Made by a program: the position numbers and the translations under genes
Notes under the pieces: generated by a model
Told to the model about the DNA's origin: nothing
The model's database searches: none
What the model saw: the letters and a program-made list of their open reading frames with translations, nothing else
Source: Sycobia sp. Sy_11
Taxonomy: Eukaryota > Arthropoda > Insecta > Hymenoptera > Epichrysomallidae
Direction of reading: 5' to 3'
NCBI GenBank assembly: GCA_018907035.1
Contig: JACCIC010000021.1
Coordinates: 3,502,001 to 3,566,000, forward strand
DNA length: 64,000 bases
Part shown: piece by piece, positions 49,684 to 63,580 of the stretch
Position numbering within the stretch: position 1 is the first letter of the stretch
How the letters are laid out: each line of letters starts with the position of its first letter

Positions 49684-50698
49684 CGCATTCTCCCAGCAGA
49701 GGTTCTCGTACAATATGGTATATACAAGAAATATCACGCGATGGGGAGAACACCTGACCGTTCGCCGTAGGTACCTTCATATACATATATATATACACAT
49801 ACGAGGGAAAAACAATCGGTACGCGCGATGTCATACGGTCGGACACTTGACGAACGATAGACGCGGCCGTGACAAAGGAGAGGAGGGACAGGACGGACAA
49901 GAAAAGAGAAGACCCGGGGAAGTTTCGCGAGGCGCGCGTTTTACGGCCGGCGATTCTCGGGTTCGCGCGAAATATACCGTTGCGCGCATGTCTCCTCGTT
50001 CTGGAACGACGCGATTCGGAGGATGGATGAATTTTCGCGCGAGTCGGCGCCCCTTTCTCGTCTCCCTGAATCGTTAAATAATGAGACACTGGCGCGTCGC
50101 TGCGGGCGGAGTTGAGCGGGGAGTGCTGGTCGCGAAATACGGCAAGTTTCGCGCGCACGCTAATAACGCATGTAAATATATGAGAAAATGATTTCTGTGC
50201 GCTGCGTGTATATATATATAATAGAATTTCGTATGACGCGGCTGTTTTCTCAATGATTTAACAATCGTTCCTCGTGAGCTCTTGCCAACCGAGCAGCAAT
50301 GCGTTAGCGCGTATAATTACGGAAAGAGGTGACTCGTTTTGTTTTGTTTTGTTTTTTTTTTTTTTTTTGTTTTTAATGTGCACGGTCGCGCATGGAAATT
50401 GTTTCCCACAGACCAACGTTGTCGAGCGTCGCAATGATTCATTGCCAATTGATTAAGTGTGACTTTTAAGTTGGAATCATCGTTTCTAAGCATCTCTCCT
50501 CGCACCTATTATCTACGTATATAAATGGCTGGTTTTGCGAAAATAAGATTTTTTCTTACCTCGCAATTTTCAAAACCAATTGTCCACGAGTGATTGAACT
50601 TAAACGCAATTGGAATTATTTTTCTCGAGGCCTTAGATGGTAGCAAATGTACAAAGCGTTTCACTGCTAGGAGGATCATTAAGCGTTGTCTCGATGAA

Positions 50699-50701
<3 letters not shown>

Positions 50702-50755
<54 letters not shown>
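50702..50755. repeat. (TA)n microsatellite
   Basis: About 54 bp of TA repeats. A TTTTG-type run with a long T stretch lies upstream at about 50337-50373. Confidence 0.95.
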
Positions 50756-50756
<1 letters not shown>

Positions 50757-51373
50757 TTAGTTGCACTGTATACATCGGTAAACAACGCACAGCGGCATTG
50801 TGCATCGGTCGTTCACGCCCAAGGAAGATCGCGAATTTATCAGTTAGACGAATTATAATTGCAATTCCGATGGCATCGCCGTATAATTGCGATCAAATGT
50901 TGCTGCCGAGGGCGCACGAGAGGCATTAGCGGGACCTTTTTTGAATATAATCCCGATACTTTGCGTAGATTTTTTCCGGAAAGATTCGCGCTGAAGGAGC
51001 CCCGATCAGCGATCCGAATCGGATATACAATTCCAATCTCGGTTGTCAAATCGAGCTTGGTTTTATTTGCGATAAATTACAGCCGTTCGGCTCACGCTGG
51101 GTTGGAACATCCTGCCAGTGAGTTACTTTTGCCATGGCCAAAAACAGTTGATTCCTTTTACTTGAGTCGCAAGTATCGTGCACTTAAAGAAAAACATCCG
51201 CCTTTATAAGGATCGAACTTTATTTTCGACTTCATTATCGAGAGTTTAGTATCTTCCAGTTGCTATCTCCAACCCCCCCCCCTCTCCACGTGCACTCATT
51301 CCATAAACAAGATACGCAGTTCCATCAATGGCAAAATGTCTTCATCTCCCGGTAAATCGACTCGACAGGCACG

Positions 51374-51376
<3 letters not shown>

Positions 51377-51425
<49 letters not shown>
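51377..51425. repeat. (AT)n microsatellite
   Basis: About 48 bp of AT repeats. Confidence 0.95.
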
Positions 51426-51430
<5 letters not shown>

Positions 51431-51712
51431 CTGCCGCACTGCGCGCTCATACGCTCCGCTTCTCTTTTTCCGCGGCCGATTTTCAGCGGCCGTGCGGATA
51501 AAGTCCTTATTTTCGCGCGCGCTGCTCGGGCATCTCGACCGTTGTCGGAAATTACACGCAGAGGCGGTGCGTCGCATTCCAGGCCGGGGCGCGGGGATTT
51601 ATGAGAGGCGAGGTCGTTTTCGCAGCGCGCGCGCGCGCTCGCACCAGCGAAAAACGCGAGAAGCGCGGAGACCACGGGGACTCCGGGATGATATTCTTTC
51701 TCTCTCGCTCTT

Positions 51713-51715
<3 letters not shown>

Positions 51716-51751
<36 letters not shown>

Positions 51752-51778
51752 TCCTCCTTCTCCCCGGTAATAACGAAC

Positions 51779-51823
<45 letters not shown>
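51716..51823. repeat. (CT)n and (TA)n microsatellites
   Basis: CT array at about 51717-51748, then 30 bp of unique sequence, then a TA array at 51780-51823. Confidence 0.94.
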
Positions 51824-51827
<4 letters not shown>

Positions 51828-52097
51828 CACGCGTGGGGGTAAAAAGCGGCGCGTCGCTTGTTTTGCTCGATTACGCTCGAGGTAAAAGAGCGCGCGCGTG
51901 CATGCACTGGCGGCCCTTTTTGCAGCCCGGAACGAGCGCCATAAGCGGGGGGGGGTGGAGGTTTCAGGCGAAATATCCCATATGCCATCGACCCGATTAC
52001 CGCCTAATTAACAACCGCACGGGCGTGGATTTTCTATAAATTCCGTTCGGTACGAGCAGACTGATCCAGAGGGAAGCATTCCTGAAATGTATTTCCA

Positions 52098-52100
<3 letters not shown>

Positions 52101-52162
<62 letters not shown>
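52101..52162. repeat. (GA)n microsatellite
   Basis: 31 uninterrupted GA units. Confidence 0.96.
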
Positions 52163-52164
<2 letters not shown>

Positions 52165-52589
52165 CCTTTAACGAGTGATTTATAAGAATTGAACCTTTTG
52201 AAGCTATAATATAAGGAGAACTTTCATTTGACTGTTAAGTTACATAGAAGTATTCATTTTTACAATGACACTTTTAGTACACTTAACATAAAACTTTATT
52301 TTATAGTTGACATAAAATTCGTTTCCTATATAATACTTTGTCGCCGTACATATATTTGCAGTGCCCTCATTGGTTCCCGAGGAACTGGAATAAAATTAAT
52401 ATCGAAGCCAGGCGGCCCCGGCCCACGTTGATCCTTGACTTGAGCGCGAAGAAAATTAATTTCAGTGTATAAATTCATTATCGAAGAGTCACGGGATTCG
52501 ATACGCGCGCCGTAGCCTCTACTTAATAACGACGCTGTATAAAACGTGCAGTGCCGGACTGCGCGAACGCGCGCACCTCCGGTAGTCCG

Positions 52590-52590
<1 letters not shown>

Positions 52591-52629
<39 letters not shown>
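52591..52629. repeat. (TA)n microsatellite
   Basis: About 39 bp of TA repeats; a GA-rich, interrupted tract follows at about 52829-52910. Confidence 0.94.
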
Positions 52630-52634
<5 letters not shown>

Positions 52635-52910
52635 ATCTAACGAGAAAGCATTGTATGTGCCCCTCTCCCTTCCCGATAATCAGCGCGATGATTGTCGTTA
52701 TTTCTTCTCGAGTAAGAGATAGATGCGTATGCGCGACTGTGTAAGTGATGTATAAGCGTGTGCGCAGTGCGAGGAAGAGAGAACGGGACAGGCAGGCAGT
52801 ATCAGGCAACAAGCTTATTAAAACCAAGAGGGAGAGGGAGAGAGAGAGAGAGAGAGAGAGTGAGAGATAGACAGAGCGAGAGATTGAGAGGGAGAGGGAG
52901 GGAGGGAGAA

Positions 52911-55775
52911 GGACGCGCGGAGAGCCGGTGCGAGGTTCTAAAAAAGCGCCGTCTCATCGGTGCGAATCATCCTCGGAGCCGGTGTCCGTGTTTCCCTTTT
53001 GTGATCCATCAAACTCCCTGGACTATCCCCCGCTACCGCCCCCTCCCCTTCTTGCTCGCCCGTTCCACGCTCCCTCTTTTCTACCTCGGCTCGCCGTTTC
53101 CTCTCAATACCTCCCTCTCAATACCGGCCCTCTAGAGCTAATTAAAAACAAACAGAGTTTCAATGCATCTTGATCGTGTACCCGGCGACTACAATAGAGA
53201 CATTAATCACGATCGATAATATATACGGGTATATAACCCGTGTAGCGCGCACCATTATATATGTGCGTAGCGCCCGTGCGCGCACGAGCTTTGAGGGATG
53301 GTTAGGTGGGAAACCAGAATACGAATTATGTCCTACATTAAGTGGCAATTTTAGTTTTTCAATTACACCAGGGATTATCCGTTTGGCAGAGAGTGTCTAT
53401 GATAGGGTGTATTTTATCCCGATCCCGATTACAGTAATCGACGATTGCAAAACCGATGAAGAGCGCGAAAGGAATGCGATAATAATGCCTATGCACATTG
53501 TTTTATTACATTGCATAATTAGCCGTTATTGCAGACGTGCGTGCGCGGCTGCAGATAAAATCCTAAATTTACGAATGACTCCTCTATCAATGGAATATTT
53601 ATGACCGTGGTGAAAATTACTTTGAGCATTAATCTTCCGTATGAATATGCAAATGTATGTAAATTATGAGAGTTTAATTACGAGACTATATTTATCGTGA
53701 AATATGTAAATATCGATGTCTTAAGACTTGTTTGCGAAAATTCTCAGTCATATGTTTAGAATTTTATCCTTATTTCGCTGTCTACGTAACTATCTTTTAT
53801 ATCAGTATTAAAATCCAACATGACAAATGTACAATTTTTTTTTAATAAACTTGAAAATGTTGCGAGTAAACAAATATTATCACGTAAATTCTCTAATTCG
53901 TCTTATATTTTTGTTTTGAATTAAACCATTGTATAAAAATAAGTTACTATTACTACAATCGAAGTTCTATTTAAAGGGAATTGGTCTTAACTAATTTTAG
54001 TATCGGAAATCCGCATAATTTTCCTAGGATAATTCTGTTTGCTTATAGTTACATTTTCATAAATAAATAATGATCTTGTCAAATCTCATCGACTAATTAA
54101 TAATACCTGATAGTATCTCACAGCAGGACTGTCGAAGAATGCTTATTTGCATTGGATTATCGGCAATCCATAACTCGGAAATCTAAATTCTAAGGTATCG
54201 ACTACCTAAACTAATGTATCGACGATCAAAATCTAAAAAAAATGTAATCACATTTCTAGTAGAAGCTTATATTTATAAACAATTCATACGTATATTATCC
54301 GTACCGATTTACATTGTGCAAGTATAGGAGGGCGCGATAAACAACTCTCTGCGTTTAAAAATTTGAATTCGCTTTGTCAAGTGATATTCACACGAGGCTT
54401 TGCCCTTTATTCGTGAAAACGAACCAACTTTCATATCCTGGAATCCTAGCATTTTTCGATTTGGATGGATTACATAGACAAAAGTAAGCGTGAACGCTTC
54501 CTCGCATATCCACGACCGAATTCAAACGCGATTGCACATTCCTCGGAGAGGACCCAGCGGATATGCAAAAGATATGCATCGAAACAGGAATCATTGAAGA
54601 AGTGTTTAGCATGGCGGTGGTCGATAGGCGAGACCACAGGACTGATCGGAAGAAATGGCGCGAAACATCTCGCTCAAATATTTATAGAGGCGGGCTCTGC
54701 ATTTACGGAACGTCGATGAAAAGTTAATGCCGCTAAACTGTAGTTTTCCATCAATCCTCGGACCGACTTCACAGAGATCCAGCCGAGTATTTTGCGCAGC
54801 GAATTGTTCTTTTACCATAGATGAGCGACCTGCGGATTCATTGCAACGCGCCAGAAACGAAGCAACGCTGTCCCGGCAATGGATGGAAGTCGTTCGTAGC
54901 CGGTATCTCAGCGCCGACTAAAGCGATCCCGTTAAAGGATGAACTTGCAAAAAGCAGAATAATTAAAAGCAAATATTGCGCAATCCCTCTTCATCGGGTT
55001 GACGCAAAAATTGCGTTAAAGAAGAAACGAATGTGAGCCATCCTTTGATGGGGGGGGGGGGGCTCACACACTTGTACCGAAGGCGTTCAACGTCGATGGA
55101 CGAAGCGTACGATCTCGAAAATGCGTACTTTCTGCATCGTACACCCGACTCTCCAGATTCGTCGATAACGGACTGCCGATTAGTACAAATTCGTACACAG
55201 ACGTGTCACGCCCATTACGATAATCGCGCGGCTATGGTTCGACGAACGTTTTGACAATCTTCCAGATTACTCGTCGATTCACCGTATGCGACGGGCACAC
55301 GAGGCGCCAATTGTCGCGCGAAAACGTTCGATTAAAATTCATCGCATAGAGACAGACCGTGCCGTGTGACATAATGGACTGTTATATTTTGCACACGTGC
55401 AGGGGTATATATGTATATATATATGTATATGCGCACAATATACCCATACGTATAATTCACGTACATTAGGCAGGCGTGCGGGCATCGGACACCGCGCGCC
55501 GCGGCGTTATAATATCGGTGTGTAATCGCTCCGCGCGCGAGGCGGCGTCGGCGACGGCGACGGCGGCGAATGCGAAACAGCCGCTTCGAGATACGTATCT
55601 GCCGCGCGCGCGCGCGCGTATATGTATAACACGGGCGCCGTTGCGCGCGGTGCGGTACTGCGGATAAAGGACGGAAAAGGTGTATATACGTATATGGCGG
55701 ATGTGACGGTGCAAAATCGCGCGCGGGCGTATTATAATATCCTTTGCTCGCGCGCGTATTATATGCGCGGCAGCT
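52911..55775. other. Repeat-poor segment of putative intron
   Basis: About 53.2-55.3 kb is one of the longest stretches without arrays, apart from a G-run at about 55050-55061. Several 60-85 codon frames at 54.4-55.25 kb were examined and match nothing known. Confidence 0.5.
53098..53128. repeat. Short tandem duplication (CCTCTCAATACC type)
   Basis: CCTCTCAATACC occurs twice in direct succession, separated by TCC, in a pyrimidine-rich stretch. Confidence 0.6.
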
Positions 55776-55780
55776 CTTTG

Positions 55781-55844
<64 letters not shown>

Positions 55845-55849
55845 CAAAG
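55776..55849. repeat. 74-nt perfect palindrome centred on a TA array
   Basis: CTTTGGATG (55776-55784), 56 nt of uninterrupted TA (55785-55840) and CATCCAAAG (55841-55849) together read the same on both strands. A (TG)n run follows at about 55857-55884. The unique 9-bp arms show that the symmetry extends beyond the self-complementary TA core. Confidence 0.9.
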
Positions 55850-55850
55850 T

Positions 55851-55888
<38 letters not shown>

Positions 55889-56577
55889 ACGCACCACTCG
55901 CGTGGTATCCTGTATTATTCGTTGCGCGTCGCGCATCACGGTGCTCGAGCGCGCGCGAAAATCCTAAGTATTAAGTTTACACACACATATAGATATATAC
56001 ACGCACTTGATACCGCATGATATCGCGTATGATACAATCACGGACAGACACACATGTACACCGTCGTCGGAAGCTTTTACGTCGCGTATCATATATGCCA
56101 ACCCCACCCCAGGATATTGTAAATGTGTGTTAAGCGCGCCGACGGCGGTGAGGGGAGGGGATAAGGATCTACCGCCCGATATCATTATATGGGACGGTTT
56201 TAGCGACGGAATGACGCGGGAGAATGCGGTTGAACTGCATGTCGCGCGTATTATGCACGGGGTCTCGTTAAAAGCCTGTGAATTTTGTTGTTCTTCCATT
56301 CCGTGCTTTGTCACTTTTTTTTTCGTACTCTCTATCAGATTTGTTTTGCTTCTTTTGTTCTTTTTTTCTGTTTTTTTTTCCTTATCGTTTGATTTTTTTT
56401 TTGCCTTAGTCGTTCACTTATTAATCCAAAGAATATCAAACCCCGATGTGGCTCAGGTATATGTCCTTGCTCATGCGGTAATAACCGAGCAAATTATTCG
56501 ATCCGTGTATTTATCATTATAAATCTACACTTTTGTTCTTCTCTTTCGTTGTGCATATTAACTAAATCATTACTTTC

Positions 56578-56579
<2 letters not shown>

Positions 56580-56629
<50 letters not shown>
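56580..56629. repeat. (TA)n microsatellite
   Basis: About 49 bp of TA repeats. Confidence 0.95.
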
Positions 56630-56949
56630 TCTCTTGACAATGTAGCGGATAATTCATCCGTCTCCCGTAAAATCTTCTCGTGTCAACGTTCTCGTGCCAA
56701 CCTGCAATTTTATGGAGTTTCTCAATTTTTCTCTTGCAAACGCATACATATCTATTTCCCAATTGCAGTCGCTCTGGGTCTTAAAATTATGTGTCTGTGC
56801 GTGTGTGCGTTTGCGTGTGTGTGTATCTCCTGGTGACGCGTATACGAGGAATTCCGTGACGAATTCCATTTCTTGCCCGGATAATTGCTAAAATAAAGTT
56901 GTATCAGTTACGCCAGCCTCGTTACGTCCCCTTGAGCTCCAGCCCGCCG

Positions 56950-56952
<3 letters not shown>

Positions 56953-56990
<38 letters not shown>
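56953..56990. repeat. (CT)n microsatellite
   Basis: About 38 bp of CT repeats. Confidence 0.94.
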
Positions 56991-56993
<3 letters not shown>

Positions 56994-57194
56994 GTGCGCA
57001 GAAAATTTTGCTTTTTTTTTCTTGACGAAGGTTGCTTCAAGAATCTGCCGCAAAAATCCGATTTATTTGGGTTACTCGGGGACTCCCCTTAAAATTCTCG
57101 TGGCATTATCGCGATCGCGCAACCTCTCGCGATCCCGCCAATTATTACGATAATTGCGCTACAAAGTCCGTGGAGCGGAGAGTGATGTGCGCGT

Positions 57195-57197
<3 letters not shown>

Positions 57198-57237
<40 letters not shown>
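57198..57237. repeat. (TA)n microsatellite
   Basis: About 40 bp of TA repeats. Confidence 0.94.
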
Positions 57238-57241
<4 letters not shown>

Positions 57242-58755
57242 CTCACGAGGAAGAAACACAGCTCTGCATATATGTAATTCATCTCGGTTATAACGTTCTG
57301 CAATCCTGGCCGTAAAATTTCGAGCTCCGAATGATCCGCGGGCGCGCGAACGGGCGTAGAGAGAAAGAGTCGCGCCTGGACTACAATGCACGGCCTTTAC
57401 TATAAGGCGATCGATACAGCGTGTTGACAGTTGCGACATTCTGCCTGGTCGATTAATACATATACGTGATAAATATTTTCATAATTGCCCATTTCTCAGA
57501 AGAGTCGATCGTATTTCGTCGTTCGGCAAAAGCCAATGACGATCGAAAAATGATTTATTTTCCGTACAGAATTGAATTTACATAATTGTTGAACATTTTG
57601 CTTAATTCTACCCGGCTGTAATTTCGGCGCACTTCCCTGCTTCGATTACATCGTTTTCGATTTGCGCGCAACTCTAATCGTTCCAGTATATTACATACTC
57701 GATGATTCGCGTATGATAACGACGTACAGTTTACGACAATCGCGATCAAAGCCATTTAAATGCCCGGATAATGCACTGATTGCCATTTCCTTTTAGATTT
57801 TATATTTGAATGAGTGATAGAGAGAGAGAGAGAGCGAGTGAGAGAGAGAGAGGGGGGGAGGGAGGGGAGGCAGAGGCAGAGGGAAAAAGCATCGCCGTGA
57901 GCGTCGACAATTTCATTTCCAATCTAATCGACGATGTAGCGCATCGAGAGGTCATTTACAACGGGACGATCCTGACAAACGAAATAAGCCCCCCTCTCCG
58001 CCCCCATATATACACGCACGACAATATTATCGTTATTAATATTGTTTTTATTCCTGCGGCAAAAAATCGTCCTTACCACGAGTACGCTCATCTCTGTATG
58101 TGATATTTCTTTGGCCGACCGTAAATACCCACGCGCGCGCATACATAGGCTAGCAAACAAAAAAAAAAAAAAAAACTAAAAAAACGTATGTCATTGTCAT
58201 TAAAAATAAATGCTCAGCAATAATACGTCTATCCGTTATCACAGTAGCGATTATTCTCTTGCAATGTCAATTCTCTCATTATATGTATAATAATCGTACT
58301 TCTGATCGTACGCGGAAGTTCTCCCTTATGCAGATACATTATAACTTTTTAAAAAAATTTATTTTATTCCGTGTCGCGCCAATTCTCTGGAAGTGTTTCT
58401 TATCTATGGGAGCGAGGGAAGAAAGACGGTATTATATTAGGTAGAAGGATTTTCTGAGATTATTCGCCCGCGCGAAATTGCCGCGGAGCCGCCCGATATA
58501 GAGACGAGAAAAAGACCGAGGTTCCGATTAGCCTAAGGTTATATCGTATAAGAATTGTTGCGATCTCTTTGAATTTATGCGGCATTGTGCATATTTATAT
58601 TTCCATCGTATTTCAACACTTTGAAAACAAAAAAATAATAAAATATTCTGTACGATATATACATATATCTATATGTATTCGTGTTAATCACTTAGAAAAC
58701 TGAGCAAAAAGTGGCCCGCTGAAAATGCGATATAAGGAACTCTTTGTGAATTAAT

Positions 58756-58757
<2 letters not shown>

Positions 58758-58813
<56 letters not shown>
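58758..58813. repeat. (TA)n microsatellite
   Basis: About 56 bp of TA repeats. A short CGA trinucleotide run lies at about 58978-58997. Confidence 0.95.
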
Positions 58814-58815
<2 letters not shown>

Positions 58816-60494
58816 TACTTTTTACACGTATAAATCAACCGTTGACGTTAAATACTTCGTATTACGATCGCGTTGCGAAATTAACGTCGTCCACCGACGT
58901 TGGGAAATCCTCGGCTGAAAATTTCACCCGAGCGCCCGGTGCGCTCCTCTAATTGAATTCCCGCGGGCGCGCGCATCGGCGACGACGACGACGACGACCT
59001 CTCCCCCCCCTTCCCCCTCTCACCCCATCGCCCTCTGCGCGCAACACCGGCAAATAACGTCCAGCGCGCCGCGCGAAATATCTTTCATCCCGGCGCTCTA
59101 TCCCCTCTCCTCCCCCCTCCCCCGTCGCGACCAAATTGGTTCGTCATTACGCGCGGGTACGTACGGGGACGGCGGCGCGTCGCATCGTCGTATTACTAAG
59201 CGTAATAGCGAACGCATAGCGGACGGGCGAAACGTGCGTGCACGAGCTTCCCCCCCCCCCCTCGCCTCCCTTCCCTACCCGCTCAATGGAAAAAAAAAGA
59301 CGAACCGAAACGAAACGAAACATAAAAATGGGAGAAAAAAAATTGCCGACGCACAGGTCCATCGTGGAGAAACCAGATAGCCGCGTCGGTTGGCGTCGCG
59401 CTGCGGCCGTGCGTTCACCGCTGCGTGTGTATCTCTATTATATATATATATATATAGTGTTTCTCGTAATTTCTGCGCGTAGCGACGGCAGCAAAACCAA
59501 AAAAAAAAAAAAAAATAAATAAAATCAGCGAAATTCCCGTCGCGCTCGGCAATTACGAGCTACGCGGCTCATCTTGTATTACGTTACCGAAAGGCAATAC
59601 ACGAGGGCTACATATAGTACAGCCGTCAGCCATCCTTCGGGCAGGTGCGCGCGGTCAGGCGTGGCTGAATCGATATCGCCGTCTAGTTCCTGGAGATTTC
59701 GCGCATTTTAGATACACACACGCGCACACGCATACACACGTGTTTCAGATGCAAAAATATAGAATCAGAAATTTCATTCGGCCTGACCTATGGATCTTAT
59801 TATATGTACAACAAGGTGGGAGAGTAAAATTGGAAAAGAAAATGGACTTGCGCTTATATTCGCCGAATGCTTATAGTTCATTTAACAGGCTCGGCATCTG
59901 GCACAGGCAGGAATTTGGCATCGCGCCGAAAAAGACATCACGGTGGTTCTGATAAATTTTCCATAGATCGCGTCGGCGCTTACGTAACGAGCCACTAGCT
60001 ATAACTATTCTTATGTCAATCCGTTCAGGTCACCATAACTGTTGTAAAAATTCAGGAAATTTTGTTATGGAGGCGAAAAATTTCGGAAAAACAACGGTGC
60101 CATTGGCGCAGTAAATCGGTATTCGAGTGGAATTTCGACGAATCGAATTAGAGCGATAGAAGCTACAGTGGATCGTCGCATTTCAAAAAAAAAAAAAAAA
60201 ATGAATTGGTCTCGACGAAAATTGCGATGCAAACAATAAAGTTGCAGAGAAGAAAAATACAAAACTTATTATTCACCGTCGCGTCGGCGACTTTTTAGCC
60301 CACCCTCGTTCATCTCTATCTATTATATAGAAGGGACATTTGAAGTTGTTACAAAGTTAAAGATAATCTTGCTTGAATATAATTTTGAAATACGAGTAAT
60401 ATACTCGTATTCTCGCTTCGTCAAATCTCTCGCAGTTCTGCCACTCCTAGTCGATAAGTTTTTCTGGGCTCGAAGAACTTAACTATCACAAGTT

Positions 60495-60497
<3 letters not shown>

Positions 60498-60553
<56 letters not shown>
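60498..60553. repeat. (TA)n microsatellite
   Basis: About 55 bp of TA repeats. Confidence 0.95.
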
Positions 60554-60556
<3 letters not shown>

Positions 60557-60698
60557 GCATTCCACTTCTAAATCGCTTGGGCGCGCGCAACGCTTGTTTG
60601 CCAAATCAGAAAGGCATGTAGTGCGTGAAAAAGGCAGGGAGCTCACATCAAACAGCTGTCTCGTAAAGACGTCGGCGGCACTCAAACAAAAATCAAGC

Positions 60699-60708
60699 CA
60701 GAGAGAGA

Positions 60709-60751
<43 letters not shown>
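60699..60751. repeat. (GA)n microsatellite
   Basis: About 52 bp of GA repeats with one GGGA interruption. Confidence 0.94.
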
Positions 60752-60752
<1 letters not shown>

Positions 60753-60972
60753 GAGGGGGGAGAGAGCGAATAGAGAAATCAGTACAAAACGTAACAAACA
60801 GGAGGAAGAAATAAGCTCGCGTGCTATCGTGGGCGTGCAATCATCCAACTGTATAAGGCAAACATTTCTCCAGCCTCTATATATATAAATGTATAGTCTT
60901 CGAGAAAAGAACTCGCGCGTGCATACAAATGCAGATCTATCCAATCCCACAAGTTCAACGTGAAAAACAGAA

Positions 60973-60974
<2 letters not shown>

Positions 60975-61026
<52 letters not shown>
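60975..61026. repeat. (AT)n microsatellite
   Basis: About 52 bp of AT repeats. Confidence 0.95.
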
Positions 61027-61030
<4 letters not shown>

Positions 61031-62501
61031 CAAGTATGATTGTTCACACTGGGAGATCAATTATCAGCAGGGGAAGTCGTAGACAAAGGGTTTATGCATT
61101 TTGGAAAGTTTCTAAAAATTTGTGTCAATGTTAATCAACTAATTAGGAAGCACTAATTTATGTTTATGTTAATTTATGTGAGATGCACCAGACGATACTT
61201 CTAGTTCACGAGCTTTAGAGTCTTTTATATACATACAAATATATTGCTGTTTCTTTTTTTTTCTATATGTACATGAAAAGTACATATACTTTTCACATAC
61301 TCGATCAATAAATTAGAATACCTAATAAAACAGTAAAATCCATCTGGAATTTTATTATAAATTTCTTGTATCTTTTTATAAGACTATAAATGTTTGCAGT
61401 GCTCTGCCAATTTACGATTTGAGAAAAAAAAAATGGCAAAACATTACGAAATCCCAAACCTGATGAGCGTATAACCGCAAACCATGTAACGCGCGAACCG
61501 CATATCCGTGAGCCGAAAGCCCAACAATCTTCAACTTCTAAGCCCCGTACCAAGAAACGTACAAACTCCTGTTAATAAAATGTATATAGTGCTCGTAATA
61601 GTGGAAGATTCGCATCGATGATGTTTATAGACAGCAATTTTCTCGATTTCGTTGTCGCGATTATAGGACTTAACGGGTTAAACAAGTTCTACGATGTCGC
61701 GAGTCTAAAGTCAGAAAATTTCTGAGTTTAGGATGCATTTTGGTTGATTTTCTTTTTACTGCACGTACATCGATTCCAGCAAAAGGTTCAATTTTCAACA
61801 TTGAATTTCTACTCTACGGTTGAGATACGAAATATACTGTATTTAAATATTTTAAAACAACCGAAACGAACGCTTGTCTCTACTATCTATCTTTATACCT
61901 AGAGACGTACGCCAGCTGAATTTATTCACCTTAGCGAAATCTTGGCCGCGGATAGACGCGCGATTGTTACACGATTCAATAATCGTATGAAAAAGCAAAA
62001 AGCAAAAAATTTTTCATCCTCCTTTATCGATATCCCTGTATACTGGATGCCCAACCGAATCGATTCATTTATTTACACATATATATGTACGCGTATCAAA
62101 GCCAGAAAGCGTGCTTTCTAATTTCGTGCAAATAATCCCTGCCCGTAGGGGCTGGACGCGGTAGGTGGGGAGGGGAGGGGTGGGGAGGGGGGGGAGCTGA
62201 TACAGCGCGTATATACATAGAGACGCGGTGCGCAAGGCGGAAGATTGCGCATTTTAACGGAGTCCTAATGCGCTGGGAATTGGAGAGATCCTGCCGCTGA
62301 AAGCGATAACGACGCGGCGGCGAGCGCGGGCCAAGGCCGGGCATTATTGAATTTGACACTCCAAGAACTCGGAACATTGAAAAGGGACCGGGTCGCCCCG
62401 TTCCCGTCGTATCGCCCCCTCGGTGTATGTGTACCTATATACGCATGCACGCACCGCGGCGCGTCTCGGGAACGACGCGGGGTGACTGTGTGAGTGTATG
62501 C

Positions 62502-62506
<5 letters not shown>

Positions 62507-62537
<31 letters not shown>
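62507..62537. repeat. (GA)n microsatellite
   Basis: About 30 bp of GA repeats. Confidence 0.93.
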
Positions 62538-62540
<3 letters not shown>

Positions 62541-63534
62541 AAAGCCCCCCTGGGGATCTCTGGCCCGGGGATTCGTTAATTTTTGTTCCGGACACGCGAC
62601 TTTTTGCGCCCCGGAGAACACACCAAGAGTGGTGTGCGTGCGTGCGTGTGTGTGTGTACGTGCTTCTTGCAATGCGATTACGATATTTTTTCCTTATAGA
62701 TCTATATTGAGAGGCACGTATATAAATTTTTAAGCGAACCGGGTCGTAGTAGTGCGCTCTGCTGTCTTGGAATTGATTAGTACTAGAAATAATATAAATA
62801 CAATTTGATTGTATTCTCTTTCTGTTCAGTAATAGGAATGAAATAATGAAATTTTCGAACGAAAAATCTTACCTATCGCTAATTTCCCGTAGCGTATATG
62901 CAGAGTTTAGAAGAACAAAACGACATAGTATTTATATTCTGACATTGTTAGTTTTTCAATTTAAATCAACGATATACTTAAAGTACTTGAAAAATTTATC
63001 AAAACCACTTGCTTTCATAAAAATGTTTATCCACCCGTAATCTACGGGGCTAAACGCGACAGGATTTTTAATAATTCACGATCTTATCTGTACATTATAA
63101 AAGCAATCGATCTGGCACCAACAAAGCGTCGCCTCGTGAAGGCACATCAGTGTCGCCGAACAAGGAAATCCGATCCAATCTAATTTCCCGCGCAAGCGTG
63201 TATAGAAAAAAAAAAAAAAAAAAAAAATACACGAGAAGAAAGACCCCCAGCCCCATCCCCATCCGCCACCCGCCTACCTCTAACACCGTGTGTTACTCGC
63301 GCGCTACCGAGCCCGCTATCACCGCGACGAGGACCTTTGAAAATTGGAAAAGTCGTATACGGGGAGAATTGGGGGGGGGGTGTGGAAGGTCAATTCTACG
63401 ACGCCTGAAGAGTCTATTCTTGGCGCGAAATTGCCCGAAATTGGTTTACACGGACACGTCGCTCTGCCTTCCCCCCTCCATTTCGCCCGATTCTTTTATG
63501 TACTTCCAGAAAGCGATCGAGACTTATATATAGA

Positions 63535-63535
<1 letters not shown>

Positions 63536-63577
<42 letters not shown>
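63536..63577. repeat. (TA)n microsatellite
   Basis: About 41 bp of TA repeats. Confidence 0.94.

Positions 63578-63580
<3 letters not shown>

Larger units (their letters stand above)
44968..50701. other. CpG-rich patch then a quiet AT-rich island
   Basis: The 45.0-45.8 kb and 46.45-46.95 kb parts are GC-rich with CG runs and homopolymers, without credible coding sequence. From about 47.5 to 49.6 kb there are no arrays; this island contains the possible 18-nt microexon at 47769-47786. Confidence 0.5.

Noticed and set aside
54388..55254. Several 60-85 codon frames in a repeat-poor stretch
   Set aside because: Different frames, no splice consistency and no familiar motif.
58978..59010. Asp-rich frame from a CGA run as Optix acidic tail
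   Set aside because: Only a six-unit trinucleotide repeat followed by a C homopolymer; no flanking similarity or acceptor.
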